Source: Anaerococcus sp. Marseille-P3915
Lineage (GTDB): Bacteria > Bacillota > Clostridia > Tissierellales > Peptoniphilaceae
Length of the DNA stretch: 64,000 bases
Direction: 5' to 3'
Assembly (NCBI RefSeq): GCF_900258475.1
Contig: NZ_LT984887.1
Location: forward strand, 1,312,306 to 1,376,305
Below are positions 9,066 to 17,581 of the stretch, one piece after another. Positions within the stretch are counted from its first letter, which is position 1; every line of letters begins with the position of its first letter. Under the pieces are notes generated by a model that worked only from the letters and a program-made list of their open reading frames with translations, was not told the DNA's origin and made no database searches. A program made the position numbers and the translations under genes.

Positions 9066-9385
9066 AGGATTTCATCTAAATCAATTGCTTGGGTATCTTC
9101 CAAACTAATACCTGCAAGTTTTTCAAATTCTTCCTGGCTGATTAAATCTTCTTCTTTTAAGGACTTCATCCTCTTTTCTGCTAAGATTAAGTCTTTTAAG
9201 TCTTCTATCTCATCTAATAACTTGCTATAGTCATCTACTGATATTAGGACACATTCTGGAGAATTATTTTTGAAAACAAGTTTAGGGCCCTTTTTATTGA
9301 CCTCATCAAAAATTTTTCCAGCTTGACCCTTGTTAAAATCAGAAATAGCTACAGTTTTTTCTTTAATATTTCTTACAAAATCCAT
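9062..9385 (-). CDS. Phd/YefM-family antitoxin
   Basis: 107-residue acidic protein with the Phd/YefM pattern: an N-terminal DNA-binding part (TVAISDFNKGQAGKIFDEV, then KLVFKNNSPECVLISVDDY) and a Glu/Asp-rich C-terminal tail that would wrap the toxin. It is the first gene of the two-gene operon. A good AGGAGG-type site precedes ATG 9385. The short AT-rich region upstream holds partial palindromes that could be its autoregulatory operator. Family assignment is good; the cognate partner is inferred from the four-base overlap. Confidence 0.85.
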   Translation of the reverse strand: MDFVRNIKEKTVAISDFNKGQAGKIFDEVNKKGPKLVFKNNSPECVLISVDDYSKLLDEIEDLKDLILAEKRMKSLKEEDLISQEEFEKLAGISLEDTQAIDLDEIL

Positions 9386-9441
9386 AAGACCCTCCTATAT
9401 AATAACTATATATTTATCTATAAAAATATCAATGCTTTAAT

Positions 9442-9488
9442 CGATAAATCCCCACACAAAAAAGAGCCAGTCTCCTGGCCCTTCTTAC
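9442..9488 (-). repeat. Direct repeat copy 2, terminator of the glutaredoxin gene
   Basis: Second copy of the element at 8695-8748. On the minus strand AAGGGCCAG, loop GAGA and CTGGCTCTT form a hairpin followed by T6. It ends the glutaredoxin transcript and sits just upstream of the antitoxin promoter region. Confidence 0.75.
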
Positions 9489-9715
9489 TATTTTAATTTT
9501 TCTTCGATAACTTCCTTATCAAAGCCTACGATGTCTTCGCCATCGATGTTTATGACAGGTACTCCCCTGTAGCCTTTTTCTATAAGGTAGTTAACTGCTT
9601 CCTTGTCCTTGTCGATGTTTTTTTCTGTGTATTCAATGCCTTTTTCATTGAAATATTGTTTTGCTGCCTTGCAAAATACGCAAGTATTTGATGTGTAAAT
9701 TGTAATATCGTGCAT
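9488..9715 (-). CDS. Small glutaredoxin (NrdH/GrxC-like)
   Basis: 75-residue thioredoxin-fold protein with redox motif CVFC (residues 13-16) after the first strand (MHDITIYTSNT), the cis-proline segment GVPVINIDGE and the GF element of glutaredoxins. Such proteins pass electrons to ribonucleotide reductase or other disulfide partners in the cytoplasm; the specific partner cannot be read from the context. Single gene with its own terminator; the next gene upstream is divergent. Confidence 0.88.
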   Translation of the reverse strand: MHDITIYTSNTCVFCKAAKQYFNEKGIEYTEKNIDKDKEAVNYLIEKGYRGVPVINIDGEDIVGFDKEVIEEKLK

Positions 9716-9842
9716 ATACTCCCTCTTTCTTTTTCTCTATTTTATATATACCCAAAAAATAAAATTAGTATAAAATAAAAATAAGACCGAAGTCTCAATT
9801 AGAAATATACCCACAAATTTTTATCTTAAACAAGGAGTAGTC

Positions 9843-10130
9843 ATGAGTAAGCAAAATTTTTCCTACAAGGACCTTAAAAACCTATTAGAAATAGGCCATG
9901 AAATCGAATTTATTTTTGATAATGTCCCTTATTCGATAAATAATCTGGGCGATGAAAATCATGAACATGCCTGGGTCTTATCAAGTCCTGATGCTAATGT
10001 TTATTTGGCTGACTTTGATGACAGGGATGGGCTTTTTGCCGCCCTCGATAAAATTATTATCAAAGAAAAAAGCCTAGAAGAGATCATATATAAAGTACTC
10101 TACGACCCCTCTAGCCTAACAATTTTCTAA
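9843..10130 (+). CDS. Conserved-looking hypothetical protein, 95 residues
   Basis: I do not recognise this family. The protein is small, acidic and probably cytoplasmic, with no signal peptide or membrane segment. It begins MSKQNFSYKDLKNLLEIG, has a central His/Glu-rich stretch (GDENHEHAW) and ends in a helix (SLEEIIYKVLYDPSSL). AAGGAG lies six bases before ATG 9843, so it looks translated. Its last 15 bases overlap the 3' end of rsmA on the other strand, and I see no terminator between these convergent genes. No functional hint comes from the neighbours. Confidence 0.7.
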   Translation: MSKQNFSYKDLKNLLEIGHEIEFIFDNVPYSINNLGDENHEHAWVLSSPDANVYLADFDDRDGLFAALDKIIIKEKSLEEIIYKVLYDPSSLTIF

Positions 10131-10958
10131 GCTATTTGCTATATTTATAAAATCATCTAGGGAGAGATTTTCTGCCCTTAGATTTTCTTTTAGGCCTAAA
10201 TTGGCAAAGGCCTCCTTCAAATCTTTTTTATCTGCAACTGCTGATAGGGAATTTAGGATGGTCTTGCGTCTTTTAGCAAAACCTGCCCTCACTAGGCTAA
10301 AAAGCCTATCCCTGTCCACATCCTTGTCATAGGCCCTTAAATCTAACCTTAGGACTGCCGAGTCTATTTTTGGAGCTGGCATGAAGACTGATTTTGGCAC
10401 ATTGGTTAGCCTTTTGGCATCTGCATAATATTTTACAAAGACTGATAGAGATGAGTAGTCCTTGTTTTTTTCATCAGCTAACATCCTATCTGCCACTTCC
10501 TTTTGGACCATGACAGTCATAGACGAACAATTTATCTCATCTTCAAAGATTTTTTCTATAATTGGAGTTGTTATATAATAGGGAAGATTTGATACAAAGG
10601 CAAAGGGATCTCCTGCGAAATATTTTTCCTGGATTTCTACAAGGTCTGTCTTTAAAATATCGGCATTTATAATCTCTACATTGTCAAATCCTTCCATATT
10701 TTCTTCAAGGATTGGAATCAAGGTCGAATCAATTTCTATCAAGACTAGTTTTTTGCAAGTTTTTGCCATTTCATAGGAAATTGTCCCGATGCCTGGGCCT
10801 ACTTCTATGACATTTTTCCCTGCTACATCTGCCCCATCTACAATTTTATCGACGAAATTCTTGTCTATGAGGAAGTTTTGGCCAAGGGATTTTGAAAATC
10901 TAAAGCCATAAAGGTCTATTATATCTTTTACAACTTTTGGTGAATATAGTTTTTTCAT
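10116..10958 (-). CDS. rsmA: 16S rRNA dimethyladenosine transferase RsmA (KsgA)
   Basis: 280-residue SAM-dependent methyltransferase that dimethylates the two adjacent adenines near the 3' end of 16S rRNA during late 30S assembly. Motifs: substrate-entry segment SLGQNFLIDK (about 24-33), SAM-binding EVGPGIGTISYEM, catalytic motif NLPYYI and a C-terminal Lys/Arg-rich domain containing FAKRRKTILNSL. Its start overlaps rnmV by four bases. It is the last gene of the metG-tatD-rnmV-rsmA cluster that is conserved in many Firmicutes. Confidence 0.96.
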   Translation of the reverse strand: MKKLYSPKVVKDIIDLYGFRFSKSLGQNFLIDKNFVDKIVDGADVAGKNVIEVGPGIGTISYEMAKTCKKLVLIEIDSTLIPILEENMEGFDNVEIINADILKTDLVEIQEKYFAGDPFAFVSNLPYYITTPIIEKIFEDEINCSSMTVMVQKEVADRMLADEKNKDYSSLSVFVKYYADAKRLTNVPKSVFMPAPKIDSAVLRLDLRAYDKDVDRDRLFSLVRAGFAKRRKTILNSLSAVADKKDLKEAFANLGLKENLRAENLSLDDFINIANSLENC

Positions 10959-11485
10959 AAAGCTTCAACTCCCCTTTCAAATTCTTCTCGGCTGATTCCA
11001 AAGGAATTAAGTTTTGACAAAAGGCCCTTAGCATTATAATAGCCGATGCCTAGAAAATCTCCAAGCTTAGCCCTTTTTTCTCTGGAATTTTCTCCAATGG
11101 CAAGACCATTATTAAATAAGTCTGCCATGGTAAATTCGCTTAGCTTATCAATCTTTGTTGCCTTGGCCTTTTTTAGGGCTTCAATAATTACTTCTGGCTC
11201 AGCATTTTCAACACCCAAGTCGCCCTTTTTAATGGCCTTGTTTCTGTCAATATAGGCGTGCTTGGCTGTTGGGATTTCTCTTCCAATCTTAGCCCTGATT
11301 TTCTTACCAGCATAGTCTGGGTCAGTTAAAATTATTATCCCGCACCTGTCGTTGATGGCCTTAAGCCTATCAATGAGGTCCTTGTCAAAGGCTAGACCAT
11401 TTGTAGCTATAATTTCACAGTCTACCGCCCTTTTGACATTGGCTATATCATCTTTTCCTTCTACTACTAGGCATTCTTTTATCAT
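10955..11485 (-). CDS. rnmV: Ribonuclease M5
   Basis: Toprim-domain nuclease that trims 5S rRNA precursor to its mature ends. Motifs: catalytic Glu in VVEGKDD at the N-terminus and the Toprim DxD in LTDPDYAGKKIR. The frame is open 12 codons further upstream, but ATG 11485 forms an ATGA overlap with the tatD stop and begins MIKECLVVEGKDD exactly as the family does, so I chose it (176 residues). The C-terminal domain (LGDFLGIGYYNAKGLLSKL) is the expected RNA-binding part. Confidence 0.94.
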   Translation of the reverse strand: MIKECLVVEGKDDIANVKRAVDCEIIATNGLAFDKDLIDRLKAINDRCGIIILTDPDYAGKKIRAKIGREIPTAKHAYIDRNKAIKKGDLGVENAEPEVIIEALKKAKATKIDKLSEFTMADLFNNGLAIGENSREKRAKLGDFLGIGYYNAKGLLSKLNSFGISREEFERGVEAL

Positions 11486-12240
11486 AAATTGAAAAACTCC
11501 TTGGCATTTTTGCTGGTCCACTTGGCAATGGTTGATAGCTTTTGGCCCCTGATTTCTGCAATTTTCTGGGCAACCTCTATTATCCTACGTGGGTCATTCC
11601 TAAGGCCCCTAAAGGTCTTTGGAGTAAGGTAGGGGCTATCTGTTTCAAGCATGAGCCTATCAAGTGGGACAAGGGCTGCTGCTTGCTTTTCATTTAGGCC
11701 ATCCTTGTAGGTTACAACTCCGCCAAGAGAGATGTAAAAGCCCCAATCCATGTAGGTTTTTAGAGTCTTTTCATCTGTCGAAAAACAGTGAATTTGGACC
11801 TTTAAGTCTGTATAGTCTTTTAAAATTTCCATTATATCTTCTGTGGCATCCCTATTGTGGATTACAACTGGCAGGTCAAGTCTTCTGGCCATTTCTAATT
11901 GCTTGATAAAAACTTCCTTTTGGAGGGCCTTAGTTTCTGTGGTCCAATAGTAATCAAGGCCGATTTCTCCTATGGCTACTGCCCCATCTTTGGCTAATTT
12001 TTCAATTTCCTCTAAATCATTTTCTCCCATTTGATCCACATCTGATGGGTGGATGCCTACCTGGGCATAGAAATTGTCAAAGTCCTTGGCAAGGGCAATA
12101 TTTGCCCTTGAATTTGCGAGATTTGTTCCTGGATTTACCACTGCTTCTACAAAGAAATTAGACAGGTCTCTTAGGATAAAGAGCCTGTCCTGGTCAAATT
12201 CTTCGCTTGTTAAGTGGGCGTGAGAATCTATTAGTTTCAT
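11482..12240 (-). CDS. tatD: TatD-family metal-dependent hydrolase
   Basis: 252-residue TIM-barrel hydrolase with metal ligands in DSHAHL (start), GEIGLDYYW, VIHNRDATED, IHCFS and ETDSPYL. Family members are 3'-5' deoxyribonucleases or related metal-dependent hydrolases; the cellular substrate here is not established. It overlaps metG by one base (TAATG) and rnmV by four, so it is a fully coupled middle gene of the operon. Confidence 0.94.
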   Translation of the reverse strand: MKLIDSHAHLTSEEFDQDRLFILRDLSNFFVEAVVNPGTNLANSRANIALAKDFDNFYAQVGIHPSDVDQMGENDLEEIEKLAKDGAVAIGEIGLDYYWTTETKALQKEVFIKQLEMARRLDLPVVIHNRDATEDIMEILKDYTDLKVQIHCFSTDEKTLKTYMDWGFYISLGGVVTYKDGLNEKQAAALVPLDRLMLETDSPYLTPKTFRGLRNDPRRIIEVAQKIAEIRGQKLSTIAKWTSKNAKEFFNL

Positions 12241-14186
12241 TAAGATACCTTGCTTCCTGGCTTGATGTCAGCTAGGGTTGAAAGAAGGGTCAAATCATCT
12301 TCAAAGTCTGCTGCAAGGAGCATGCCTTGAGATTCAATTCCACGCATCTTTCTTGGGGCTAGGTTTTTGACAACAATTACATTTTTGCCAAGCAAATCTT
12401 CTGGCTTGTACCATTTTTTGATGCCTGATACGATTGTCCTAGTCTCTGTACCTATATCGACTTTAAAGACCAAAAGCTTGTCAGCATCTGGATGGAAGTC
12501 TGCTTCTACAATTTTTCCTACAACTAGGTCAAGCTTGGTGAAGTCTTCGTAGGCAATTTCAGCCTTTTCATCTTCCTTCTTATCATCTACCTTGCTATCA
12601 ACAAGTCTTTCCTGGATAAGGGCGTTGTTTTTATCGTGAAGTTTTGCAAGCTCTTCATCAACATCAAGTCTATCAAATAAGTTCTTACCCTTTGATACTT
12701 TGCTTCCCTCTTCTAGAAGGCCAAAGGTCTTGGCAGATTCGATTCCCTTATTGCTTGTGCCTAATTTTTCAAGGATTATTTTTGTGGTATCCTTCATGGT
12801 TGGCTCAATTAATTGGGCAACAATTCTTAAGGTCTCAGCAAGGTTATATAAAACTCTGTTTAGTCTTGGAAGATTTGCCTCATCACGACCAAGAATCCAA
12901 GGCTCAGTCTCATCTACATATTTATTGGCACGACGGATTAGCTTCCAAACTGTCTCAAGAGCCTCGTTGAATTTAAAGTCATCCATGAGTCTTACAAATT
13001 CTTCGTAGGTCTTTCCAGCTAGAGCAATTAATTCATCATCATATTTATCAGTTTCTGTACCCTTTTCGATTATGCCGCCATTGTATTTAGAAATCATTGA
13101 AGTAGTTCTAGAAACAAGATTGCCAAGGTCGTTTACAAGGTCTGAATTGTATCTTTCCATAAATTTCTTAGCAGAAAAGTCCCCATCAGATCCAAAGTTA
13201 AATTCTCTTAGCATGAAATACTTAAGGGCATCATTACCATAAAGGTCTACTAGTGGCTCTGGATACATGATATTGCCCTTAGACTTACTCATCTTGTCAT
13301 TTTCGAATAAAATCCAACCGTGGGCAAAAACTTTTTCTGGAAGTGGAAGGTCAAGAGCCATCAAAAGCGCTGGCCAAATAATAGTATGGAATCTTACTAT
13401 ATCCTTACCTATTAAATGAACACTTGCTGGCCAATATTTCTCAAATTTCTCCTTGTCTGTGCCGAAACCTATTGCTGATAGATAGCAAGATAGGGCATCA
13501 ATCCATACATAAACAACGTGTTTATTATCAAATGGGACATCCACTCCCCAATCAAAGGAAGTCCTTGTCACAGATAGGTCAGAAAGGCCCTTGTCTATGA
13601 AGTTATTAAGCATTTCTTTTTGCCTAAACTTAGGCTCCAAAAATTCTGGATGATCTTTGAATAATTCTTTAAGCTTGTCTGTATATTTTGATAATCTAAA
13701 GAAATATGTCTCTTCTTCTTGGTACTCTACATCACGACCACAATCTGGGCACTTACCATCTTCTAGCTGGCTTTCAGTCCAAAAAGTCTCACAAGGTGTA
13801 CAATAATAACCCTTGTACTCGCCCTTGTAGATGTCACCTTGTTCATAAAGTTTATTAAAAATATCCACTACATCCTTTTCGTGGTCCTTGCCAGTAGAAC
13901 GGATAAAGGTGTCGTAATTAATATCTAGCTTTTCCCATAATTTGATGGTCTCTGCCGCAATCTTATCTACAAATTCTTGTGGCTCTTTGCCATGGGCATG
14001 GGCAGATTCCATAATCTTTTGTCCATGCTCATCAGTACCTGTAACAAGATAAGCATCATAACCCATCAAATTTTTATATCTTTTTAAAACATCCGCAATT
14101 ATTGATGTATAGGTATTTCCTATATGTAAATTGGAGTTTGGATAATATATTGGTGTTGTAATATAATAAGGTTTCTTATTAGTCAT
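12240..14186 (-). CDS. metG: Methionyl-tRNA synthetase MetG
   Basis: 648-residue class I synthetase that charges tRNA-Met. HIGH-type motif HIGNTYT (about 21-27), zinc-binding insert with CTPC and CPDC, KMSKS motif within ENDKMSKSKGNI, and a helical anticodon-binding domain follow in order. The last roughly 105 residues (from FTKLDLVVGKIVEADFHPDADK) form a C-terminal tRNA-binding/dimerisation domain of the EMAP-II type. Length matches full-length dimeric MetRS. It heads the operon with tatD, rnmV and rsmA. An extended -10-like TGATAAAAT lies upstream; I see no T-box there. Confidence 0.96.
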   Translation of the reverse strand: MTNKKPYYITTPIYYPNSNLHIGNTYTSIIADVLKRYKNLMGYDAYLVTGTDEHGQKIMESAHAHGKEPQEFVDKIAAETIKLWEKLDINYDTFIRSTGKDHEKDVVDIFNKLYEQGDIYKGEYKGYYCTPCETFWTESQLEDGKCPDCGRDVEYQEEETYFFRLSKYTDKLKELFKDHPEFLEPKFRQKEMLNNFIDKGLSDLSVTRTSFDWGVDVPFDNKHVVYVWIDALSCYLSAIGFGTDKEKFEKYWPASVHLIGKDIVRFHTIIWPALLMALDLPLPEKVFAHGWILFENDKMSKSKGNIMYPEPLVDLYGNDALKYFMLREFNFGSDGDFSAKKFMERYNSDLVNDLGNLVSRTTSMISKYNGGIIEKGTETDKYDDELIALAGKTYEEFVRLMDDFKFNEALETVWKLIRRANKYVDETEPWILGRDEANLPRLNRVLYNLAETLRIVAQLIEPTMKDTTKIILEKLGTSNKGIESAKTFGLLEEGSKVSKGKNLFDRLDVDEELAKLHDKNNALIQERLVDSKVDDKKEDEKAEIAYEDFTKLDLVVGKIVEADFHPDADKLLVFKVDIGTETRTIVSGIKKWYKPEDLLGKNVIVVKNLAPRKMRGIESQGMLLAADFEDDLTLLSTLADIKPGSKVS

Positions 14187-14369
14187 CTAGTCATCTCCTA
14201 TAAATAATTCTTATTTTATCATACTTCAAAAGCCCTAAAAATCGAAATTTGACTTTAAAACAAATTTATCATTTAATAAAGATAGAAAACACCTTAAATT
14301 AATGCCTGTGATATATAATCTATAATTTTATTAATTCAAAGATATAGTTTATCCTATTTACAAAAATAT

Positions 14370-14397
14370 AGCCTGGAAAGCTTAGCTTTTCCAGGCT
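14370..14397. terminator. Terminator of the 14436-15467 secreted-protein gene
   Basis: AGCCTGGAAA and TTTCCAGGCT pair perfectly over 10 bp around an 8-base loop. T-rich tracts lie on both sides; the minus-strand gene ends 38 bases upstream. The rest of the roughly 250-base gap before metG holds only its promoter region. Confidence 0.85.
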
Positions 14398-14435
14398 GAT
14401 TTTTAATTCAGTTTTCCCATCCTAAAACGGAGCTC

Positions 14436-15467
14436 TCATTTTTTATACTTATTAAGTGTAAGCACAAATCTAGAATCATTTCCAATCAAATCAAATGTTT
14501 CTTTTTCTATAAAATCAGAATCATCTAGACCTAGTCTATAGAAATAGTACTTGGTATTAGATAGGACTTTTATGGATTTATTATAGTAATATACCCATTT
14601 TTCTTTAGTAAAACTTCCAAATACAGGGTCTGTCATGTTATTGACTTTCTTCCACTTATCAATATTTTTTTCTCCGTACCTATAGAGTTTTACTGTTGTC
14701 CTATAACATCTGTTATATATTTTAATTAACTTTTTAACTTGTTTTTTATTAAGAATTTTCTTTTTTTCTATATCAGAAATTTTACCTACCATACTTTTAC
14801 CATAAGGATTAATAGCCTCTCCGTTTTTGAAATGGTATTTGCCGGAAACTGACATATCTGGTAGATACATGCCCTCAGCATAAGAAGAATCTCCTTTAAA
14901 ATCATCTTGGACTAACGATTCTAAAGAAGCATCTCCCCTTGGTAAATTATATAGGATATTTGTTATCACTTTTTCAACAATTTTAGCAAAGTCACTTTCG
15001 CTAGTTCCTCTAATAGTAAGTATATAATATATCCCATCAAATTTAAAATCAGCAGAATAAACAGAATCCTTGCCTCCATTAAATTCACCTGCCCTAGAAA
15101 TTAAGGCATCTAATCCCTTAATCTTACTTTTTTTGAAGGATGCTGCTGCCTTTTCGTAATCCTTGCTATATGGTCCATACCTAAAGGAAATATCAAGCCC
15201 ATCCTTAGTCACAAGGCTATCTTCTGTATATAGATAGGTCTTTTCTCCTGTATTTTTTCTTAATTCATAAGATTGATCTAGGTCAAAATCAAAATCAAAA
15301 ATCCCCTTCAAGTATTCTTTCTCTTTTTTAAAATCATTTTCAAGAGTATTACCATCAGGATAAGTCTCGGTATTTACATAATCATTTACAAAAACACCCT
15401 CACTAGCATTTACACTTACAGTCAAAAAAGAAAAAGCTAGTAAACTTGTCAAAATAATTTTTTTCAT
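14436..15467 (-). CDS. Secreted protein, domain order B-A (permuted paralogue of 22924-23967)
   Basis: 343 residues with a Sec signal peptide (MKKIILTSLLAFSFLTVSVNA, cleavage near 21-22). Domain B, about 45-178, ends in a pattern resembling DUF4367-type domains: YSADF, then YYILTIRGTSESDF and VITNI. Domain A, about 192-328, has EGMYLP, INPYGKSMVGKIS, a Tyr/Lys-rich helical stretch and NNMTDPVFG. The same two domains occur in reverse order in the secreted protein at 22924-23967. I do not know their function. The gene stands alone, with GGAGG before the ATG and a strong terminator after it, divergent from an XRE/TPR regulator that might control it. Confidence 0.85.
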   Translation of the reverse strand: MKKIILTSLLAFSFLTVSVNASEGVFVNDYVNTETYPDGNTLENDFKKEKEYLKGIFDFDFDLDQSYELRKNTGEKTYLYTEDSLVTKDGLDISFRYGPYSKDYEKAAASFKKSKIKGLDALISRAGEFNGGKDSVYSADFKFDGIYYILTIRGTSESDFAKIVEKVITNILYNLPRGDASLESLVQDDFKGDSSYAEGMYLPDMSVSGKYHFKNGEAINPYGKSMVGKISDIEKKKILNKKQVKKLIKIYNRCYRTTVKLYRYGEKNIDKWKKVNNMTDPVFGSFTKEKWVYYYNKSIKVLSNTKYYFYRLGLDDSDFIEKETFDLIGNDSRFVLTLNKYKK

Positions 15468-15487
15468 AATATCCTCCTATTAGTTTT

Positions 15488-15589
15488 CTTGCTTATAATC
15501 AATGTAAAGCTATAATATCTCCATTTTTATACCTCATTGGATTTAACTTTTTCATTTGTCGCTCCATTTTTACCTACTATATAAGCAAG
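15488..15589. repeat. Inverted repeat in the divergent promoter region
   Basis: CTTGCTTATA at 15488-15497 is matched by its exact reverse complement TATAAGCAAG at 15580-15589, 82 bases apart, in the gap between the secreted-protein gene and the XRE regulator. It could be a pair of operator half-sites. A related element CTCCATTTTTA-ACCT occurs twice inside. Confidence 0.45.
15499..15567 (-). CDS. Candidate 22-residue peptide gene (weak)
   Basis: A minus-strand frame encodes MERQMKKLNPMRYKNGDIIA plus LH. The inner ATG at 15555 has GGAG six bases upstream. It sits inside the inverted repeat and next to a regulator of the TPR/peptide-sensing type, which is often paired with a short peptide gene. 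The product is hydrophilic and lacks a clear export signal, unlike most such pheromones. A chance frame in the 5' leader of the secreted-protein gene is equally possible. Confidence 0.2.
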   Translation of the reverse strand: MERQMKKLNPMRYKNGDIIALH

Positions 15590-15735
15590 AGCTATTATTT
15601 TTTAAGCTTTAACTAAAATATATTTCCTGTAATCATTCTTAGTATGATTGTATCACGATAAGATATAATATTAATGTTTTATTTTTCTATAGACTTTCCT
15701 ATTATAATGTGATATGATGAGATAATGGTGGTTTT

Positions 15736-16626
15736 ATGAATCTAATTAATTATAAATTGGGGAAAGTTTTAAAAAAAATAAGAAAAAACAATAATATTAG
15801 CCAAGAAAAACTTGCTGAACTTTCTTTTATCAATGTCAAAACCATTTCTAATATGGAAAATGGCAAGGTTGATATAGATTTGGATAAGCTTGAAATTCTT
15901 TCTGAAATCTTCAATGTAGATCTTGTAGAAGAGTATCTTTATCTTTTATTAGATGACTCTCAGCAAATTGATAAGCTTATAGATAAATTAAATTCTAGGG
16001 ATAGGTATGCTGGAAGCAGTCAGACTGATGAAATCAAGATTTTAACAGAAATTGAAAATACTTCTACTAGAAAAATCATAAGAGATAAGGCTAGAAAGCT
16101 AAGATTATTATTTCAAAGTATAGAGTTGAAAAATAAGAATGATAAAAAATCTATAATTATTAAAGCATTAAATATAGCTAAGACCTTCGATTTTATTGAT
16201 CTTAGCTCAAATGCCTATGATATAATAGACTATAGATTGCTGATAAATTACGCTATATGTCTTAGCAATAAAGATGATAGGCTGGCCTATCTAAAATTTA
16301 TTGAAAATTCAAAAATAGATAATAATAGTCTAAACTCAATCTTATACCATAATATATCAAATACATATTATACTTTAGACAAGTCTTACCTGGCCCTATA
16401 CTATATAAATAAATCAATTTCAGCAAACAATAAGAATCCCATTTCCCCAATCATGCTTTACCAAAAATCCATTATTTTATATGACCTTAATATGGCTTAT
16501 GAAAAATATGTGAAACTAACACTAGAAACATCTAAGAAAATGAGCGATAAGCTGTACCATCTTATTTTAGATAGGTATAGAAAAAAGGCCCAAAATGACA
16601 AAAATTTTATAATAACTTACAAATAA
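15736..16626 (+). CDS. XRE-family regulator with TPR-like C-terminal region
   Basis: 296 residues. The N-terminal helix-turn-helix (about 7-62: LGKVLKKIRKNNNISQEKLA...SNMENGKVDIDLDKLEILSEIF) is a typical Cro/C1 domain. The remaining roughly 220 residues are helical and repeat-like (YHNISNTYYTLDKSYLALYYI and similar), the architecture of Rgg/PlcR-like (RRNPP) regulators that bind a small peptide. Divergent from the secreted-protein gene, so that gene or the mur operon may be its target; this is inferred from position. The DNA-binding call is secure, the peptide-sensing call is not. Confidence 0.8.
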   Translation: MNLINYKLGKVLKKIRKNNNISQEKLAELSFINVKTISNMENGKVDIDLDKLEILSEIFNVDLVEEYLYLLLDDSQQIDKLIDKLNSRDRYAGSSQTDEIKILTEIENTSTRKIIRDKARKLRLLFQSIELKNKNDKKSIIIKALNIAKTFDFIDLSSNAYDIIDYRLLINYAICLSNKDDRLAYLKFIENSKIDNNSLNSILYHNISNTYYTLDKSYLALYYINKSISANNKNPISPIMLYQKSIILYDLNMAYEKYVKLTLETSKKMSDKLYHLILDRYRKKAQNDKNFIITYK

Positions 16627-16641
16627 AATTTTCTTAAAAAT

Positions 16642-16685
16642 AAAAGTGATAATTCAAATTAACTAAATCTTGAATTATCACTTTT
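16642..16685. terminator. Bidirectional terminator between XRE gene and mur operon
   Basis: AAAAGTGATAATTCAA and its exact reverse complement TTGAATTATCACTTTT form a 16-bp stem with a 12-base loop. It lies between convergent genes and has A/T tracts on both arms. Confidence 0.9.
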
Positions 16686-16693
16686 TAATTAGG

Positions 16694-17581
16694 CTAAGAA
16701 AATACGACCCCGCTAAGTTTATAGCCACCTTCTAGGGCGTCATTTTTAGCTACAACTAGGTCTATGTCTTCCCTTAATTTATTTTTTATTAATTTATCAA
16801 ATCCAATGTCTGATTTTGTTAGACCTCCAAAAAGGGCAACTTTCTTTACCTTCTCGGAGTCAAGGGCCCCTATTAGCTCTACAATTTCCAAAACCATAAA
16901 ATCTATTATTTCCTTAGCTTTATTATTGTTTTTTTTGTACAAATCAAAAACAAGACCAGATAAAGACGCTATTTGGGTTCTATTCATATTCTGAACCTTA
17001 AGTATCAAGTCATAGTCATTTTCCAAAGAAAAATACTCTCTCACACATTTATAAAGGTCAGTTTTTTCTCTTCTCTTGTCTGCTTCCTTAGTGAATTCTT
17101 TGATAAGTTTCATGCCAAGGTCATAACCACTTGCCTCATCTCCAATCCTATAGCCCCAACCTCCAGCTCTTATAAACTTCTTGCTTTCATACTTATAGGC
17201 AATAGAGCCAGTTCCTAAGATGATTAAAATTCCAGTTTCTCTCTCAAACTCAGAGTAATAGGCAAGCTCTATATCATTTGTAAGATAATAATCATATGAA
17301 GAAAACTTATCCTCTATAGCATCCTTTATTTCATACCTAATCTTTTGATCAGAGCCAAAACCTGCCAGACCGAATACTATTTTAAAATCCCTATCAAGTT
17401 TTATTTCTTCTATGCCTTGGAATAAGATTTCTGTCATTTTTTTACTTCCAACCTGAAGTATGTGACTTGATGGTAATTTACTTTTATTAATTAACTTACC
17501 ATCCCTAAATATTCCAAACTTACTCGATGTACCGCCTGCATCTACAACTATAATATCAGGCTCGTTTTTACTCATCTTCAT
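16694..17581 (-). CDS. BadF/BcrA-type sugar kinase, probable GlcNAc/MurNAc kinase
   Basis: 295-residue ATPase of the N-acetylglucosamine kinase type. Phosphate-binding motifs are VVDAGGTSSKFG near the N-terminus and LIILGTGSIAY in the middle; AGGWGYRIGDEASG is the sugar-kinase signature seen in GlcNAc and MurNAc/GlcNAc kinases. It overlaps mupG by four bases and is the last gene of the mur operon, so the likely role is phosphorylating the GlcNAc released when MupG cuts the imported disaccharide phosphate. A dual MurNAc/GlcNAc activity like clostridial MurK is possible. Confidence 0.82.
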   Translation of the reverse strand: MKMSKNEPDIIVVDAGGTSSKFGIFRDGKLINKSKLPSSHILQVGSKKMTEILFQGIEEIKLDRDFKIVFGLAGFGSDQKIRYEIKDAIEDKFSSYDYYLTNDIELAYYSEFERETGILIILGTGSIAYKYESKKFIRAGGWGYRIGDEASGYDLGMKLIKEFTKEADKRREKTDLYKCVREYFSLENDYDLILKVQNMNRTQIASLSGLVFDLYKKNNNKAKEIIDFMVLEIVELIGALDSEKVKKVALFGGLTKSDIGFDKLIKNKLREDIDLVVAKNDALEGGYKLSGVVFS

